Of a stretch of DNA of 28,324 bases, positions 9,212 to 19,074 are shown piece by piece. Numbering within the stretch: the stretch's first letter is position 1; every line of letters starts with the position of its first letter. Source of the stretch: Selaginella moellendorffii (lineage: Eukaryota; Streptophyta; Lycopodiopsida; Selaginellales; Selaginellaceae). Under the pieces are notes generated by a model, which worked only from the letters and a program-made list of their open reading frames with translations, ran no database searches and was not told where the DNA came from. A program made the translations under genes and the position numbers. The stretch lies in contig NW_003314261.1 in assembly GCF_000143415.4 (NCBI RefSeq), positions 5,897,841 to 5,926,164 of the forward strand, written 5' to 3'.

Positions 9212-9619
9212 GCCGTGATTTTTTCCAGGAGTACCACGCATCAACCTTTTGCACCCGGGCGATCTCACGGTTTTCCCGCGAGGAACGATGCACTTTGAGA
9301 TCAACGTTGGGACCAAGCGTGCGTTTTACATCTCGGCCCTCAATAGCCAAAACCCAGGAACTCTGGTAAACAAAAAAGCTTCGCACGTTTTTACAATGTT
9401 TTCTGATCCTGTTCTTTTTTTTATTATTCTTTCGTGTGTGTGTAGACAAGTGGTGGTGCTCTCTTGATGATCCCGGACAGGTCCTCTGCAACCGCGCTCA
9501 ACGTAGGGCTGGACATGATCCGGAAGCTCAAGGAGAATATGCTGCCATACACCCCGCAGCTCGAGTTGGCCCCGCCAGCTGTGTGCGTTCCCGGGCGAGA
9601 CATCACCACCAAGATTTAA
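8729..9619 (+). CDS. Germin-like protein (cupin)
   Basis: Four exons, 8729-8946, 9021-9157, 9229-9365 and 9446-9619, encode 221 residues. Residues 1-25 are a secretory signal peptide, followed by the germin start ADPDPLQDFD. Germin box 1 (GVNLPHTHPRASELLTLVSG) carries the two His and one Glu metal ligands; box 2 (GDLTVFPRGTMHFEINVG) carries the third His. All four Mn ligands are therefore present. Family members are secreted cell-wall cupins forming hexamers, some with superoxide dismutase or oxalate oxidase activity, and are classed with PR-15/PR-16 defence proteins. The N-terminal paired cysteines usual in angiosperm germins are not seen between DFD and the cupin. Exon junctions recreate FPGIE|SQGITYV and DTAG|VPRI without gaps. 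Which enzymatic activity it has cannot be told. Confidence 0.93.
9166..9209. repeat. (TC)22 microsatellite inside the germin-like intron 2
   Basis: Twenty-two uninterrupted TC dinucleotides occupy most of the 71-nt intron (9158-9228). They begin 8 bases after the donor and end 17 bases before the AG acceptor. Length variation here would directly change the polypyrimidine tract of a very short intron. Confidence 0.95.
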
Positions 9620-9748
9620 AGAAGTTTTTTGTCCTTGCTTTTTACATTGTCATTAAAATAAGCTCCATCTTTTTCTTGAAGCTGCCTTTTCTGCAAATTA
9701 CTATAAACAAATCCTTTAGGTTTTCCTAACTACTCATTTTTTCGAGCG

Positions 9749-10747
9749 ATGGCAGAGTATGTGTGGGCAAGTGACGCGAGGTTGCTAGGCGCTGGAGCGG
9801 ACGGAGAGGTAAGGGTTGGGTTCCACCGAAAGACTGGAGACAAAGTAGCCATGAAGAAGATGTACGAGCACGAATACCTTTACGATACCATCATCAACGA
9901 GTCGGAGATCCTGGAAGAGGTAGCGCACGACAACGTTGTCAATCTTCTTGGGTTGACCTGCAACAACCAGGGGACATTCATGGTGATGGAGCTCATGGAC
10001 GGGAGTTTGCGCGATGTGATCTCGTCGCGCAAGCTTGGCGAGCACGACATCAAGGCCGTGATGCGCCAGATCCTGGAGCGCCTGGCGTGGATTCACGCGC
10101 ACAGAATCGTGCATCAAGACATCAAGACGAGCAACGTTCTCGTCAAAAGGGATGGAGAGAAGAATAAGTTTGTGGTGAAACTGGCGGACTTCACTACCGC
10201 GAGGAGGCTGCAGACACGTCCCTGGTCGAACAAGGTCGGGACCCTAACGTTTAACGCTCCGGAGCTTCTCAAGGGTGCCACCAGCTTTGGCACCGCAATC
10301 GACGTGTGGAGCGCCGGGTGTATATTCGCGGAGATGCTCCTGGGTAGCAATCCCTTTGACGTGCCCGACGAAGAGGATGGAGACTCGCTCAACTATTTTG
10401 TGGCTGATTTTGCCAAGAAGCTGGACATCGATGGCTGTGACATGGGCTATCAAGACAAGCGCCGAGAACGAGCATGCGAGAGGATCTTGGAGAAGATGAC
10501 GTAGGACGTGAGAAGCAGAATTAAAGACCCCAACGCGGTGGAGCTGCTCAAGAGGATGCTGGCGATTGATACGGCAAGGAGGATCTCGGCACAAAACGCC
10601 TTGAAGATGCCATATTTCCAAGAGAAGGCCGAGGACACAATTGTGGAAGCCAGGCGAATGCTTCCGACAATGACGACTGCGAGTGGAAACTTGAGGCCAG
10701 CTTGGCTTAAAATCAACAACGCAGCCCCATCAATAGCTACAATGTAA
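9749..10747 (+). pseudogene. CMGC (CDK/MAPK-like) protein kinase with an in-frame TAG
   Basis: One uninterrupted exon would encode about 332 residues, but TAG at 10502-10504 (codon 252) stops it in the C-lobe. After the stop the same frame continues for 80 codons with CDK-like features (LLKRMLAIDTARRISAQNAL...PYF). Kinase elements are visible: glycine loop GAGADGEV (14-21), VAMKK Lys36, a helix-C Glu at 51 or 53, HQDIKTSN (122-129) in place of HRD, DFT (147-149) in place of DFG, APE (170-172) and DVWSAGC. The catalytic Asp124 and metal-binding Asp147 are kept, while the HRD Arg and DFG Gly are replaced. The truncated 251-residue product would lack helices H-I. A recent pseudogene is most likely; a sequencing error or an expressed short form are alternatives. 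Confidence 0.8.
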
Positions 10748-10967
10748 ACAATGCTTGTGAAGAATTGCAAAACATTTTATCTTTTTCTCTAAGTAGATCA
10801 TGCAAAAGCTCAATCATGTTCAAACAATGCTAAAGACTGTAAAGTTTTCGCAAAACTTTGTATTCCTTTTTCTTGGCAAAAAGAATAATTCAAGAAAAAA
10901 AGAGAGGGGATCTTAAGATTCATATCAAGAATCTTTTGTATTGTTTGTAAACGATGAACCACTTGTG

Positions 10968-12039
10968 TTACCGTTGGTGGTGGTGGTGACCCTGGCGGCG
11001 GTGGTAACGAGCGCCATCACGGGAGCTATTCACAACACGACCATGACCACCATGACCAGCAGCATTAAGTACTATATCTTCCAAACCATGGCGGCGGGGC
11101 GGGCGGCGCCGCTGCTGCTGGGCTCCCGCGCCGCCGGGGCAGAACTCGATGGCGTATCCAGCCCCGGACGCGCAGGTGAAAGTGCTGCTCAGGTCGTCAT
11201 ACGCGTAGCTGTAGGCCTGGGGGCAGTGCTGCTTGAAGATCCGCGAGTACTGCGTGGGCGAGCACGACTGGGACTGGCTGTGCGCGCCGCGGCAGCAAAA
11301 CGCATCCGTCTGGAACGCCTCGCAAGCGCTCTTGCAGCCGACGACGCGGCCATGGATCGCCACCTGGAGCTCGCGCGGGCAATTGGCGTTGACGTCGCTG
11401 TGGCAGCCCACCGCGGGGCAGCGCGCGTCCGAGGGCGTGACGCGGACGGGGAGATTGTAGCCATCCACGAGAGAGACGTCGTAAAAGTCGCGGGCGTCGT
11501 AGCCGTTGAGCTTGAACTCGGTGAGCGTCACGGGCGGTATGCCGCCGGCGGCACCGCAGGCGAGGGAGTTGCCGCAGTCGCCCGTCTGGCACGTACCGCG
11601 GCCGGTGGCGGTGTCGAAGAGGCAGCCCGTGCGGCCCCAGAAGCGGCCGCCCCAGCCGCGCGGTACGTCGAGCTGCATGGACTGCATGGACTCCAGCTGG
11701 GCGCCCAGCTGGGGGAGCTCGCCGCCCTCGCCGCTGATCCACCCCGGCCACACTGGGAATGGGCACGAGTTGTTGATCGCGATCGTCACTGCCCCTGCGA
11801 GAAACAATCCATTAGGCTCGGCGCATGGAACTAGGAAGGGACACTCGATCAATTCGAGCGCCATGAAATTCTCTCCTCTGGATCGCAATCTTGAAGAAGA
11901 AGCGGGAAGAGAACCAAGATCGAGGATTTCTTTGCTTTTTCCTCTCGGCCAAGAACAAGAAGGATGGGCATTGTTTACCTGCATTGTGGAGGGCGATCGA
12001 GAGAAGGGCGAGGAGGGCGGTCGCCGCCATCGACTCCAT
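10968..12039 (-). CDS. Thaumatin-like protein (PR-5 family)
   Basis: Two exons on the minus strand, 12039-11979 and 11794-10968, give 295 residues. A signal peptide (MESMAATALLALLSIALHNA) is split from the mature part by a 184-nt intron. The thaumatin domain has all 16 cysteines, the near-signature GRGTCQTGDCGNSLAC, and RTGC, TLTEFKLNG and DFYDVSLVDGYN supplying the acidic-cleft residues. It ends with YAIEFCP at about residue 240. Family members are secreted and often antifungal or glucan-binding. The last 55 codons are an odd Arg/Gly/His-rich tail. In the +1 frame the same DNA gives a Ser/Ala linker, a TAG and then a hydrophobic stretch (11071-11030), as in GPI-anchored relatives. The plus-strand 297-codon frame opposite is a GC-driven shadow. 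The start is chosen because it begins the signal peptide. Confidence 0.9.
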
Positions 12040-12210
12040 TGGATCGAGCTGCTCTTTCGAAGCTCGCCGCGCTCGCTGGGATGATCGAAGGAGGAGGAGA
12101 GAGAGGATGAGATGATCTTGGGCGCCCTTTAAGGCGAAGGCCAAGAAGTGTCAACAGACAAATAGATGGGTAAAAATTAGGCTGTGAGTCGGTCGGATGA
12201 GCGGGCAGGT

Positions 12211-12218
12211 CTTTTATA
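12211..12218 (-). promoter_or_regulatory. TATA box of the thaumatin-like gene
   Basis: TATAAAAG on the minus strand lies about 170 bases upstream of the ATG at 12039, giving a leader of roughly 140 nt. Confidence 0.55.
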
Positions 12219-12239
12219 GTCAGCGCATTGTCTTTGACA

Positions 12240-14333
12240 AAAAGCCATGTTGGTGCGTTGCTATTTCTTTCATGGCTCCAGCGTGATCAAACTAACTATA
12301 ACAAAAGGCCTTGATCATTTGAAACTTTACCCCCTTCCAAAGCAAAAGTATAAACGTCCAACATAAACTCTCAAATAATATTCTAACTAAAAGAGGACTT
12401 CTAAAATTTTTAAAAAGTTTTTTAATTGATAAGAAAAAATGTAATCTTAATCATGAGTCTTAAACCTTTAAATTTTAACTTAATGTTGTGTTTTATATAT
12501 ATATAAATCTCTATTTTAATATAATAATTACACTAATCACGTATACTACATTATTTCCAAATAAGTTAAATGGTATTAATATAGTATTTTAAATGTTTTT
12601 TTATTTGCTCTCCCTTTTTTTAATTAAGGTAATTAAGAGTTGAGATTATAGTGAGATTAATGCTTGAGATATATCTTTTTAGATTTATGATGGAATGGTT
12701 TTATTTTCTTATTGGAAAATGCTATGTTGATCTAATTTTTTTTTATTAAAAAATCTTAAAATAGTATTAATTTTCATGATATTTTGTAATTTTTAACTAA
12801 TAAACGAATTTCTATCACTATAAGATTTATTTCAAACATTTTAGAATTAGTCAAAACACAGAAAAAACCTCCTTAATAAGTAGTGGTAAAATATAATGAA
12901 GCTAAGAATAACAAACACCATCCCTTAGCACTTTATATTTTTTTTATAATCAAGGAATATTCTGATTATTTTAGAATAATTTAACAATTTGTTTTTTTTT
13001 CTTGTGTTATCAATAACACTATCACCATGATTAGTGACACTCAAGAACTTTTTAGTATAGTATTTTTGAATAAGTGGATCTTTAAATTTTTTTTTTTACT
13101 GTTTTGTTTTGTATGTCTCTGAACAAGTTAAAAAAAATTAAACTTTACTTAAACTTATAAACTTTAGAACAAAAAATTCAAATATTTATTAATACTTTTG
13201 GATTAGATATTTCTTCTTGGTTGCATGTCTGCATCATTCTTTCTCATAAGCATCATAAGTGGTAAGTTTAATTTTTAAAAGTTTTTATAAAAGTATCTAT
13301 ATTAAAAATAAAATAAGTTTGATATTTTGTTTTATCAAATAACACAATGTGCTTAAAGTTGATATAATAATGATTGGGAATATCTTCAAGTTAAGTAACA
13401 CTTTTTTACTTTAAACTTAGCTGAAAAATAAAAAGATTTTGAGTGAAGAAAAATATCAATTGTCTTTATGATGATAATAAAGTTTAGTGAAAGTTTGAAG
13501 TTTGCATCTATTTAATGACTTTGTATTAATAATAACTATTGAACTTAGTGTTTGAGTATTATTTCTAGAGCTATGAATTTTTTAATTTATTAATCTATAT
13601 GATAGAATAAAGATGAATATACTAGGAAGTGTTTATAATTTTAAGAATATACGTTAGAATATCCTAAAATATCTAAATTTATTTTAGGTATACTAGCAGG
13701 GAACCCAGCTCCGTTGGGATAGTTAGATGCTAATTCTAAAAAGAGAACAATTTATTAAATCTTGCTTAAGTTCAATATGTAACAGTTTTTACTAAGTGAT
13801 TGCAACCAAACACTATTTCTTAAATGTTTAACTGGAATAGAATAATACAAGCTTGGACTCAAAGCTTAAAAGAATTATTCAACACATGAAGAGGTGGCTC
13901 AATCATATTCCTCAATTTGGTATATTATTTGGGCATTCCAGAGGTAAGAGTAGTTAATGGGATGGTATGGTAAAGGGTTTTTTGGTATAGAATGGCTGGT
14001 TTTGCATTTGCAAGCAAGTGATGTGTATTGAAGTATAAATGACTGTATTTTCTGGTGGTCTATGTGTTTGTTCATTATAACATGCTAAATTCTGATACAG
14101 TTGATGCATTTGTCATTTATTGTCCACTTGAGAATCATGTGTTGTTGTTCTTTCCCTTTTTTAGTTTTTGTATCTTGACATTCCTTTCTTGCTACAGATA
14201 ACCATCAAACAGAGCTGATGTTTGCTAGGAGGTGTGTTTTATTTTATTTGTTTTTGCAAGTTCCATGTAACTATAAAACAAAACACAGATAAATATATCA
14301 ACGTGTAAAAGATTAGAATGGAATCTGCATACC
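12240..14333. other. AT-rich region without recognised genes
   Basis: Very AT-rich sequence with homopolymer runs and no open frame above 60 codons. The single GC-richer patch (AGCAGGGAACCCAGCTCCGTTGGG, near 13695-13719) is followed by ordinary AT-rich DNA. This is the boundary between the dense gene block and the decayed-gene region. I saw no terminal repeats or RNA genes. Confidence 0.5.
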
Positions 14334-16155
14334 TTAGGTGTCAAGTCCAAGTATATAGAACCTTAGCTTCTCCATGTCTTGGTATTTTTCAAGCTTGCTC
14401 CGGATTTTGAATTTGTAAATCTTTGAGCGGATACCATCGATAAGTAGTGAAAATGCAGGGTAGTTCTCATCTCGCATTGTAGCTAGTTCCTTTGTTGACA
14501 TTCCCACTATTTCCTGTGCAGCCTCTTGAAATGCAATGGCCCACACATGACTGCTACTATCCTCGATGCACATCTTTAGAGCATACTTGAACTCCATGTT
14601 GGCAGACTCAAAATTGCAATAATTGCATAACCAACCATCTGCTGTTCGGGTAGTTTTTTTGCCACATTGCCGTGCATTCACGACATTGATGCATGCATTA
14701 TAGTAAAACTCATCTGTCTTCATTTCCTTCACAGTAGCTATCACTCTATAGATAGGGGAACTCTCTAACACCTTTAACTGCATGTTTGATATCTCTGATA
14801 AAGTAGTGGTGCAGCTAACAGTCTGTCTGGATGATGAAGTGCTCAAATGTATGAAGTTAGTGACATTGTAGTACAATGTCATCCATTCTCTCAAATCAGC
14901 CACTGCTTCCATTTCCGGTTCAATAAGAATGGTGCTCACACCAATTGCTGAAAGTGATTTACCATTGTAGTCCGATACTTTTCCACCCTTGACACATATT
15001 ATTGGCTGAACTCCACTGTCTATCTGCTCCTGTATATATGAGCCCTCTTCTTCTGCTTTTAAATCCCAGAGACATAGATCAACACTGTGGCCTGAATCAT
15101 CACCTAGACACAATGTTCTCTTCTTCACAAAAGTTCCACTGTCACGAGATGTTACTGTAATTGTACCAATCCATATTATGATACCAACCACATCGACAAA
15201 AGAGTCCCTTTCCTTCTGACACGCACTTAATATGCTTGTTTTTGCCAAGACAATTCTTGGGAACGTTGCATCCTCATCCAAAGCTGTAAACTCCATACCT
15301 TTGTTAGCCTGAATCTCCCATGTCGCTTCAAATGGTGTGTATGCCTGATTGGAACGTCATATTCCACCACTACCAGAAAATGAATACACTGTACCCTGTA
15401 CAATCTTATCTGACAAAACCAAGGCACAATCGTCAGAGCCAATAATTCTAATCTCTGTTCCCTGGACATCGACAACGTCAAATGACATTATGCATCCAGA
15501 TCTTTTCGTGTTGAAATGTATCAACTTGTTCTTGTGTGTGACTCTTGCACGGAAGGACCACCTGTAAGAACGGTCACTGATTTCTTTGATGAACACCTCT
15601 TTTATGACGGCCTTTTTTGAGCTCTCTCCCTGTATCAAAGGGCACAAATTGAATAAACTGGTTTAGACGTGAAATACCTTTTCCATGGACTCCTGGGCTC
15701 GTTTTTGACCCTGGCAAGTTCAATTGTAGCAGTTATTTTAGAATTAAAACCAAAGAAAGGACTTACCACTTTCATATCTTGAAGGATAGGGTTTGAGTGT
15801 GTGCGCTTCCATACTCCACCATCCAGGAAACATGCATCCGAAACAATCAATGACCTACAGAATATTTTGGTGTTTAAAATGCTCTGTCAAAAGGAAAATA
15901 CACTTACTGTTTCCCATTTGTCTCAAGGAACGCGTAGTCCAGGAATTTTACAAACGAATTCAGACGGGCACCACATGAATCTATTAAACTTGAAACTTGG
16001 TGTGATGCAATTGCCTCGAGTATTTCTCTGTCATCCGTGACAGAGAACTTCATGGTCAGAGCACCAGGCTTTGAATCTATATTCATCACACGCAACACGA
16101 GTTCCTCTTTCAAATTTTCTTTGACCCTTCTGATCCCATCATCTGTGCACTTCAT
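14334..16155 (-). pseudogene. RPA70-like (replication protein A large subunit), one in-frame TGA
   Basis: Three exons on the minus strand, 16155-15908, 15854-15767 and 15629-14334, are joined by introns of 53 and 137 nt. They match RPA70 in order. First is the N-terminal protein-interaction OB fold (LRVMNIDSKPG...FSVTDDREIL). DBD-A follows (YRWSFRARVTHKNKL, SFDVVDVQGTEIRI), then DBD-B (FVDVVGIIIWIG, LCLGDDSGHSVDLCLWD). Last comes DBD-C with a C-x8-C-x12-C-x2-C zinc site (YNAC...RQC...WLCNYC) and VWAIAFQEAAQEIVG. RPA coats single-stranded DNA in replication and repair. TGA at 15359-15357 interrupts the DBD-A/B linker (VYSFSGSGGI*RSNQAYT) while the frame continues on both sides; CGA to TGA is the simplest cause. 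The C-terminus is about 40 residues shorter than usual, ending just before an intron-like GTATGC. It could be a decayed host gene or a Helitron-type RPA gene. Confidence 0.85.
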
Positions 16156-16308
16156 GATTGTTCACGATAGGGTTTCTCCGTGATATCTGCTATATAATGT
16201 TCACATTTATCAAATCATTCGCAACGTTGTTATCACTGCCTTGATGCATATGCATTGGTTGAAATAATAAAATTTATTCTTGTATTAGTGGGGAAAAAAG
16301 ATTACGAC

Positions 16309-16408
16309 NNNNNNNNNNNNNNNNNNNNNNNNNNNNNNNNNNNNNNNNNNNNNNNNNNNNNNNNNNNNNNNNNNNNNNNNNNNNNNNNNNNNNNNNNNNN
16401 NNNNNNNN
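16309..16408. other. Assembly gap (100 Ns)
   Basis: Exactly 100 N characters, the conventional placeholder for a gap of unknown size. It lies 150 bases upstream of the RPA70-like start. The order of sequence across it, and the RPA70-like promoter, are therefore uncertain. Confidence 0.98.
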
Positions 16409-19060
16409 TTTTTAAAAAAAAAAAATGATTCTACACTACCGGCCAAAAGCCCTTTCCATGATCTACCGATCTTCATGTTTAATAACAACTGTGGCAATAC
16501 ACGGCTCCTCTTTCCCACCAGCAAGTGCTCTAGAAAACTTAAAGGAATCGTGGCCTTGTCGATTCATCCCAAGCCACCTGCAGAAGCAGAGACATAAACG
16601 TTCTGTGAAGGTTTTGTAAACTTCTCAAAGTGGTTCGCCCATAATGGATCCCAGGCGCAGCGCGTCGCATCCAAGAAGGTAGTCATAACACGCAAGGAAT
16701 CTTTGCTTTACTATTCTGATTCTGGCGGCAAAAGGATGAATCGCTGATGATGGAGTTCCATGACTTGAAATCACAGAGAACCTACACAGTATGATCCATG
16801 TCTAGTCACAGGCGTTTTTCTAGGTCTTTCCCTTTTGTTACCAAGGTTTTAAGGACCAAAGAGGATTACAACGCCCACGGAAACGGATTGCGTCCAGATA
16901 AGCACAAAATTGTGTCTGATGCATCTTCCAACACTCGAATTCCAGCTACACTTGCTGGTTATGAACGCAACTACTGAACACCATTTTGATCCATAGCGAA
17001 ACAGTTTGATCTTCGTTTATTTGTAGTGTAGAAACTTGATGCATTCTTAAGCTTTTATAGGGCAAGCGTGTGCGAGGGGAAACAACTCCCAGGAAAAACA
17101 CTTTCCTTTTCTTTTTTTTCATCTGATTCTTCGTCTGAAAATCAGACGAATCCAACCAGCTCCAACCAGCTGCTCAAAGCATGCGATCCAATAAGCCAGA
17201 CAGTAGGGCATGCATGTGAGTTGGCCTGCGTAATCTCCATTTCCCGGTGGCTGTCTTGCACGGTTAAGGAAACCTTTTCAAAAATCTAAAGGCTGAAGAT
17301 AACAGGTGTTAGAACCCAGCGACAAGTAAAAGATCCACACCTGATTCCGATGTAACTCTCGAACCACCCTCGTCCTACCCCAGCCGTTAAGCTGGAAGAG
17401 ACAAATGGTACGTGAAAATTCAGTTGGGCATCATAAAGAATGTCTACTCCACTACCCTGGTACCCCGTGTCAAATGCTCGACCTGTAGCAGCACCAGACA
17501 TAAACAATCATGCAAAATTGCTGTTGCTATCTGTATGGCTTGTTGTGGACGGTAGTCCTTGTACTGCTGCACCTCTTCCGCTCTCATCCATGTACACTGA
17601 TTGAACTGTGTCAGTTATCTCGCATTTTCTTCCATACTGTATCGCTCTTCCTCCTGGTTTCCTCATGGTTGCTAGTGTATGACTGTGATAATTGTCTTGT
17701 GCTGGATGATTTTTCTGCACAAAGAATGCTTGTTTCCGTGTCTTGTATGCTAGAAGTTGATGTTGTGTAATCCAGAAACACAAAAGTCAAGTGTAAGCCT
17801 TTTTTTTAATGCAGGTTCCAAATGATTGTAATTCAGCAGGGCAATATTTCTATCTACCAAGTAGAGTAATGGGAACTATTGCAAACCATTGTTGAAGAGC
17901 TGTAATATTTAAAAATTACGGTGCAAAAGCCAGTGCTACTTTTTCAAAGCTAAGAAATTGGTTCCCTTTCAACAAAGTTTGCTGCTGGGTTTTGCCTTTA
18001 AAGCAGAAGCTGGTGTGCCAAATCCAAACCCTTCACACTCACCCGAGGAGAGGAACTATGTCGTGTGGTCTGTTACACAGGTGGAGCTCGTTCATACGTA
18101 CATGGACTTCCTCTTCCATGGGGGCTGCTATCTGGTTCGGCTGGATGAGCTGTATTATTTGGATTTATTTAGTTTATTTTCTGGCAATTTGAAATTTGTT
18201 TTATACCATCATTCTAATTAATGATGAGAGGACCATATTATAGATTAAAACTTTTTTCTCAATCTATTTTTTAATATCTGTAAGACATGATGTTTTTCCT
18301 TTTTCTCAATCTCATTTTAATATTTGTCATGCTCATTGAATAGCCCACCGCTTGATAAGACTTATCATTCCGTTCAGCTGTTGAATCTGTAATAATAACA
18401 AATACAGCTCAAAAAATACAAAATCATCTGAGAGGGATTAGAGGAAGATCAAGTACATTCTTTTGGGTTTTCAGCAACTGCCATTTTTAGATGTGCCTCC
18501 GCTCTGAAATGGAAATTTAAAGTCAGTAATAGATACAATTCATACGTACTTCAGTGATAGTTCCCTCAATGTAGCTAGTTTAGGGAAGTTATGTATTGGC
18601 TGAGCATCTTTCAATGTGGAGGTGATCTCAGTGTCTGTTTTTTTTCTAAATAGAAACTTTGCCATTTGTGATTTTACATTATGGAAATCATCAGATTTTG
18701 AGTTAGCTTAAATTTAATTTATGTTTCTCACAAATTTACACCAAATACCTTATCTATTTCATTAACAAAGTGAGATTCCGATGCCTTTGTTGCTTTTCTT
18801 TGAAAATGTTTGGTGTCCTCGCAATCTTAGGACAATGATTAGCATTGTGAATATATTTTAGCAAAGAAACATCATTCTTGTGTTAAAAGGTTCTACCGTG
18901 AAGATGTTCTATTTGTTGTTCATTCTGAAATTGGTATAAAGTTTTTTCTTTATGCGTCATGTTTTTTTTCTCGGTAGCAAAAGCAATCAGCAACTGGTCT
19001 ATCAGTCTGTTTTTTCTGAAAGTCCTTCCTGTGTAGAAAAAGAATTAATAAAAAGGTATA
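16409..19060. other. No confident gene between the gap and the MORC-like pseudogene
   Basis: Several 60-90-codon frames occur on both strands (for example 17508-17783 and 17286-17507 on the minus strand, 17958-18221 on the plus). None shows a recognisable domain. A short perfect inverted repeat is present at 17130-17150 (TTCGTCTGA-AAA-TCAGACGAA). Additional C-terminal exons of the MORC-like gene could lie at about 18300-19050, but I could not define any with confidence. Confidence 0.45.
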
Positions 19061-19074
19061 AACAAGCAAGCCAA

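Noticed and set aside
9107-9491. Minus-strand frames with long Arg-Glu repeats
   Set aside because: They are translations of the (TC)22 microsatellite in a germin-like intron.
10505-10522. A mini-intron that would remove the kinase TAG
   Set aside because: The only GT...AG pair around the stop would give an intron of about 18 nt, far too short to splice.
10941-11834. 297-codon open frame on the plus strand opposite the thaumatin-like gene
   Set aside because: It is Ala/Arg-rich, mirrors the GC-rich minus-strand coding sequence, and has no domain. The minus frame has a signal peptide, a correct intron and all 16 cysteines.
16285-16524. Open frame running through the N gap
   Set aside because: About 34 of its codons are Ns, so its continuity is an artefact of the assembly placeholder.
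17286-17783. Two consecutive minus-strand frames suggesting a gene
   Set aside because: No recognisable domain, and no convincing splice junction between them or to the MORC-like pseudogene.
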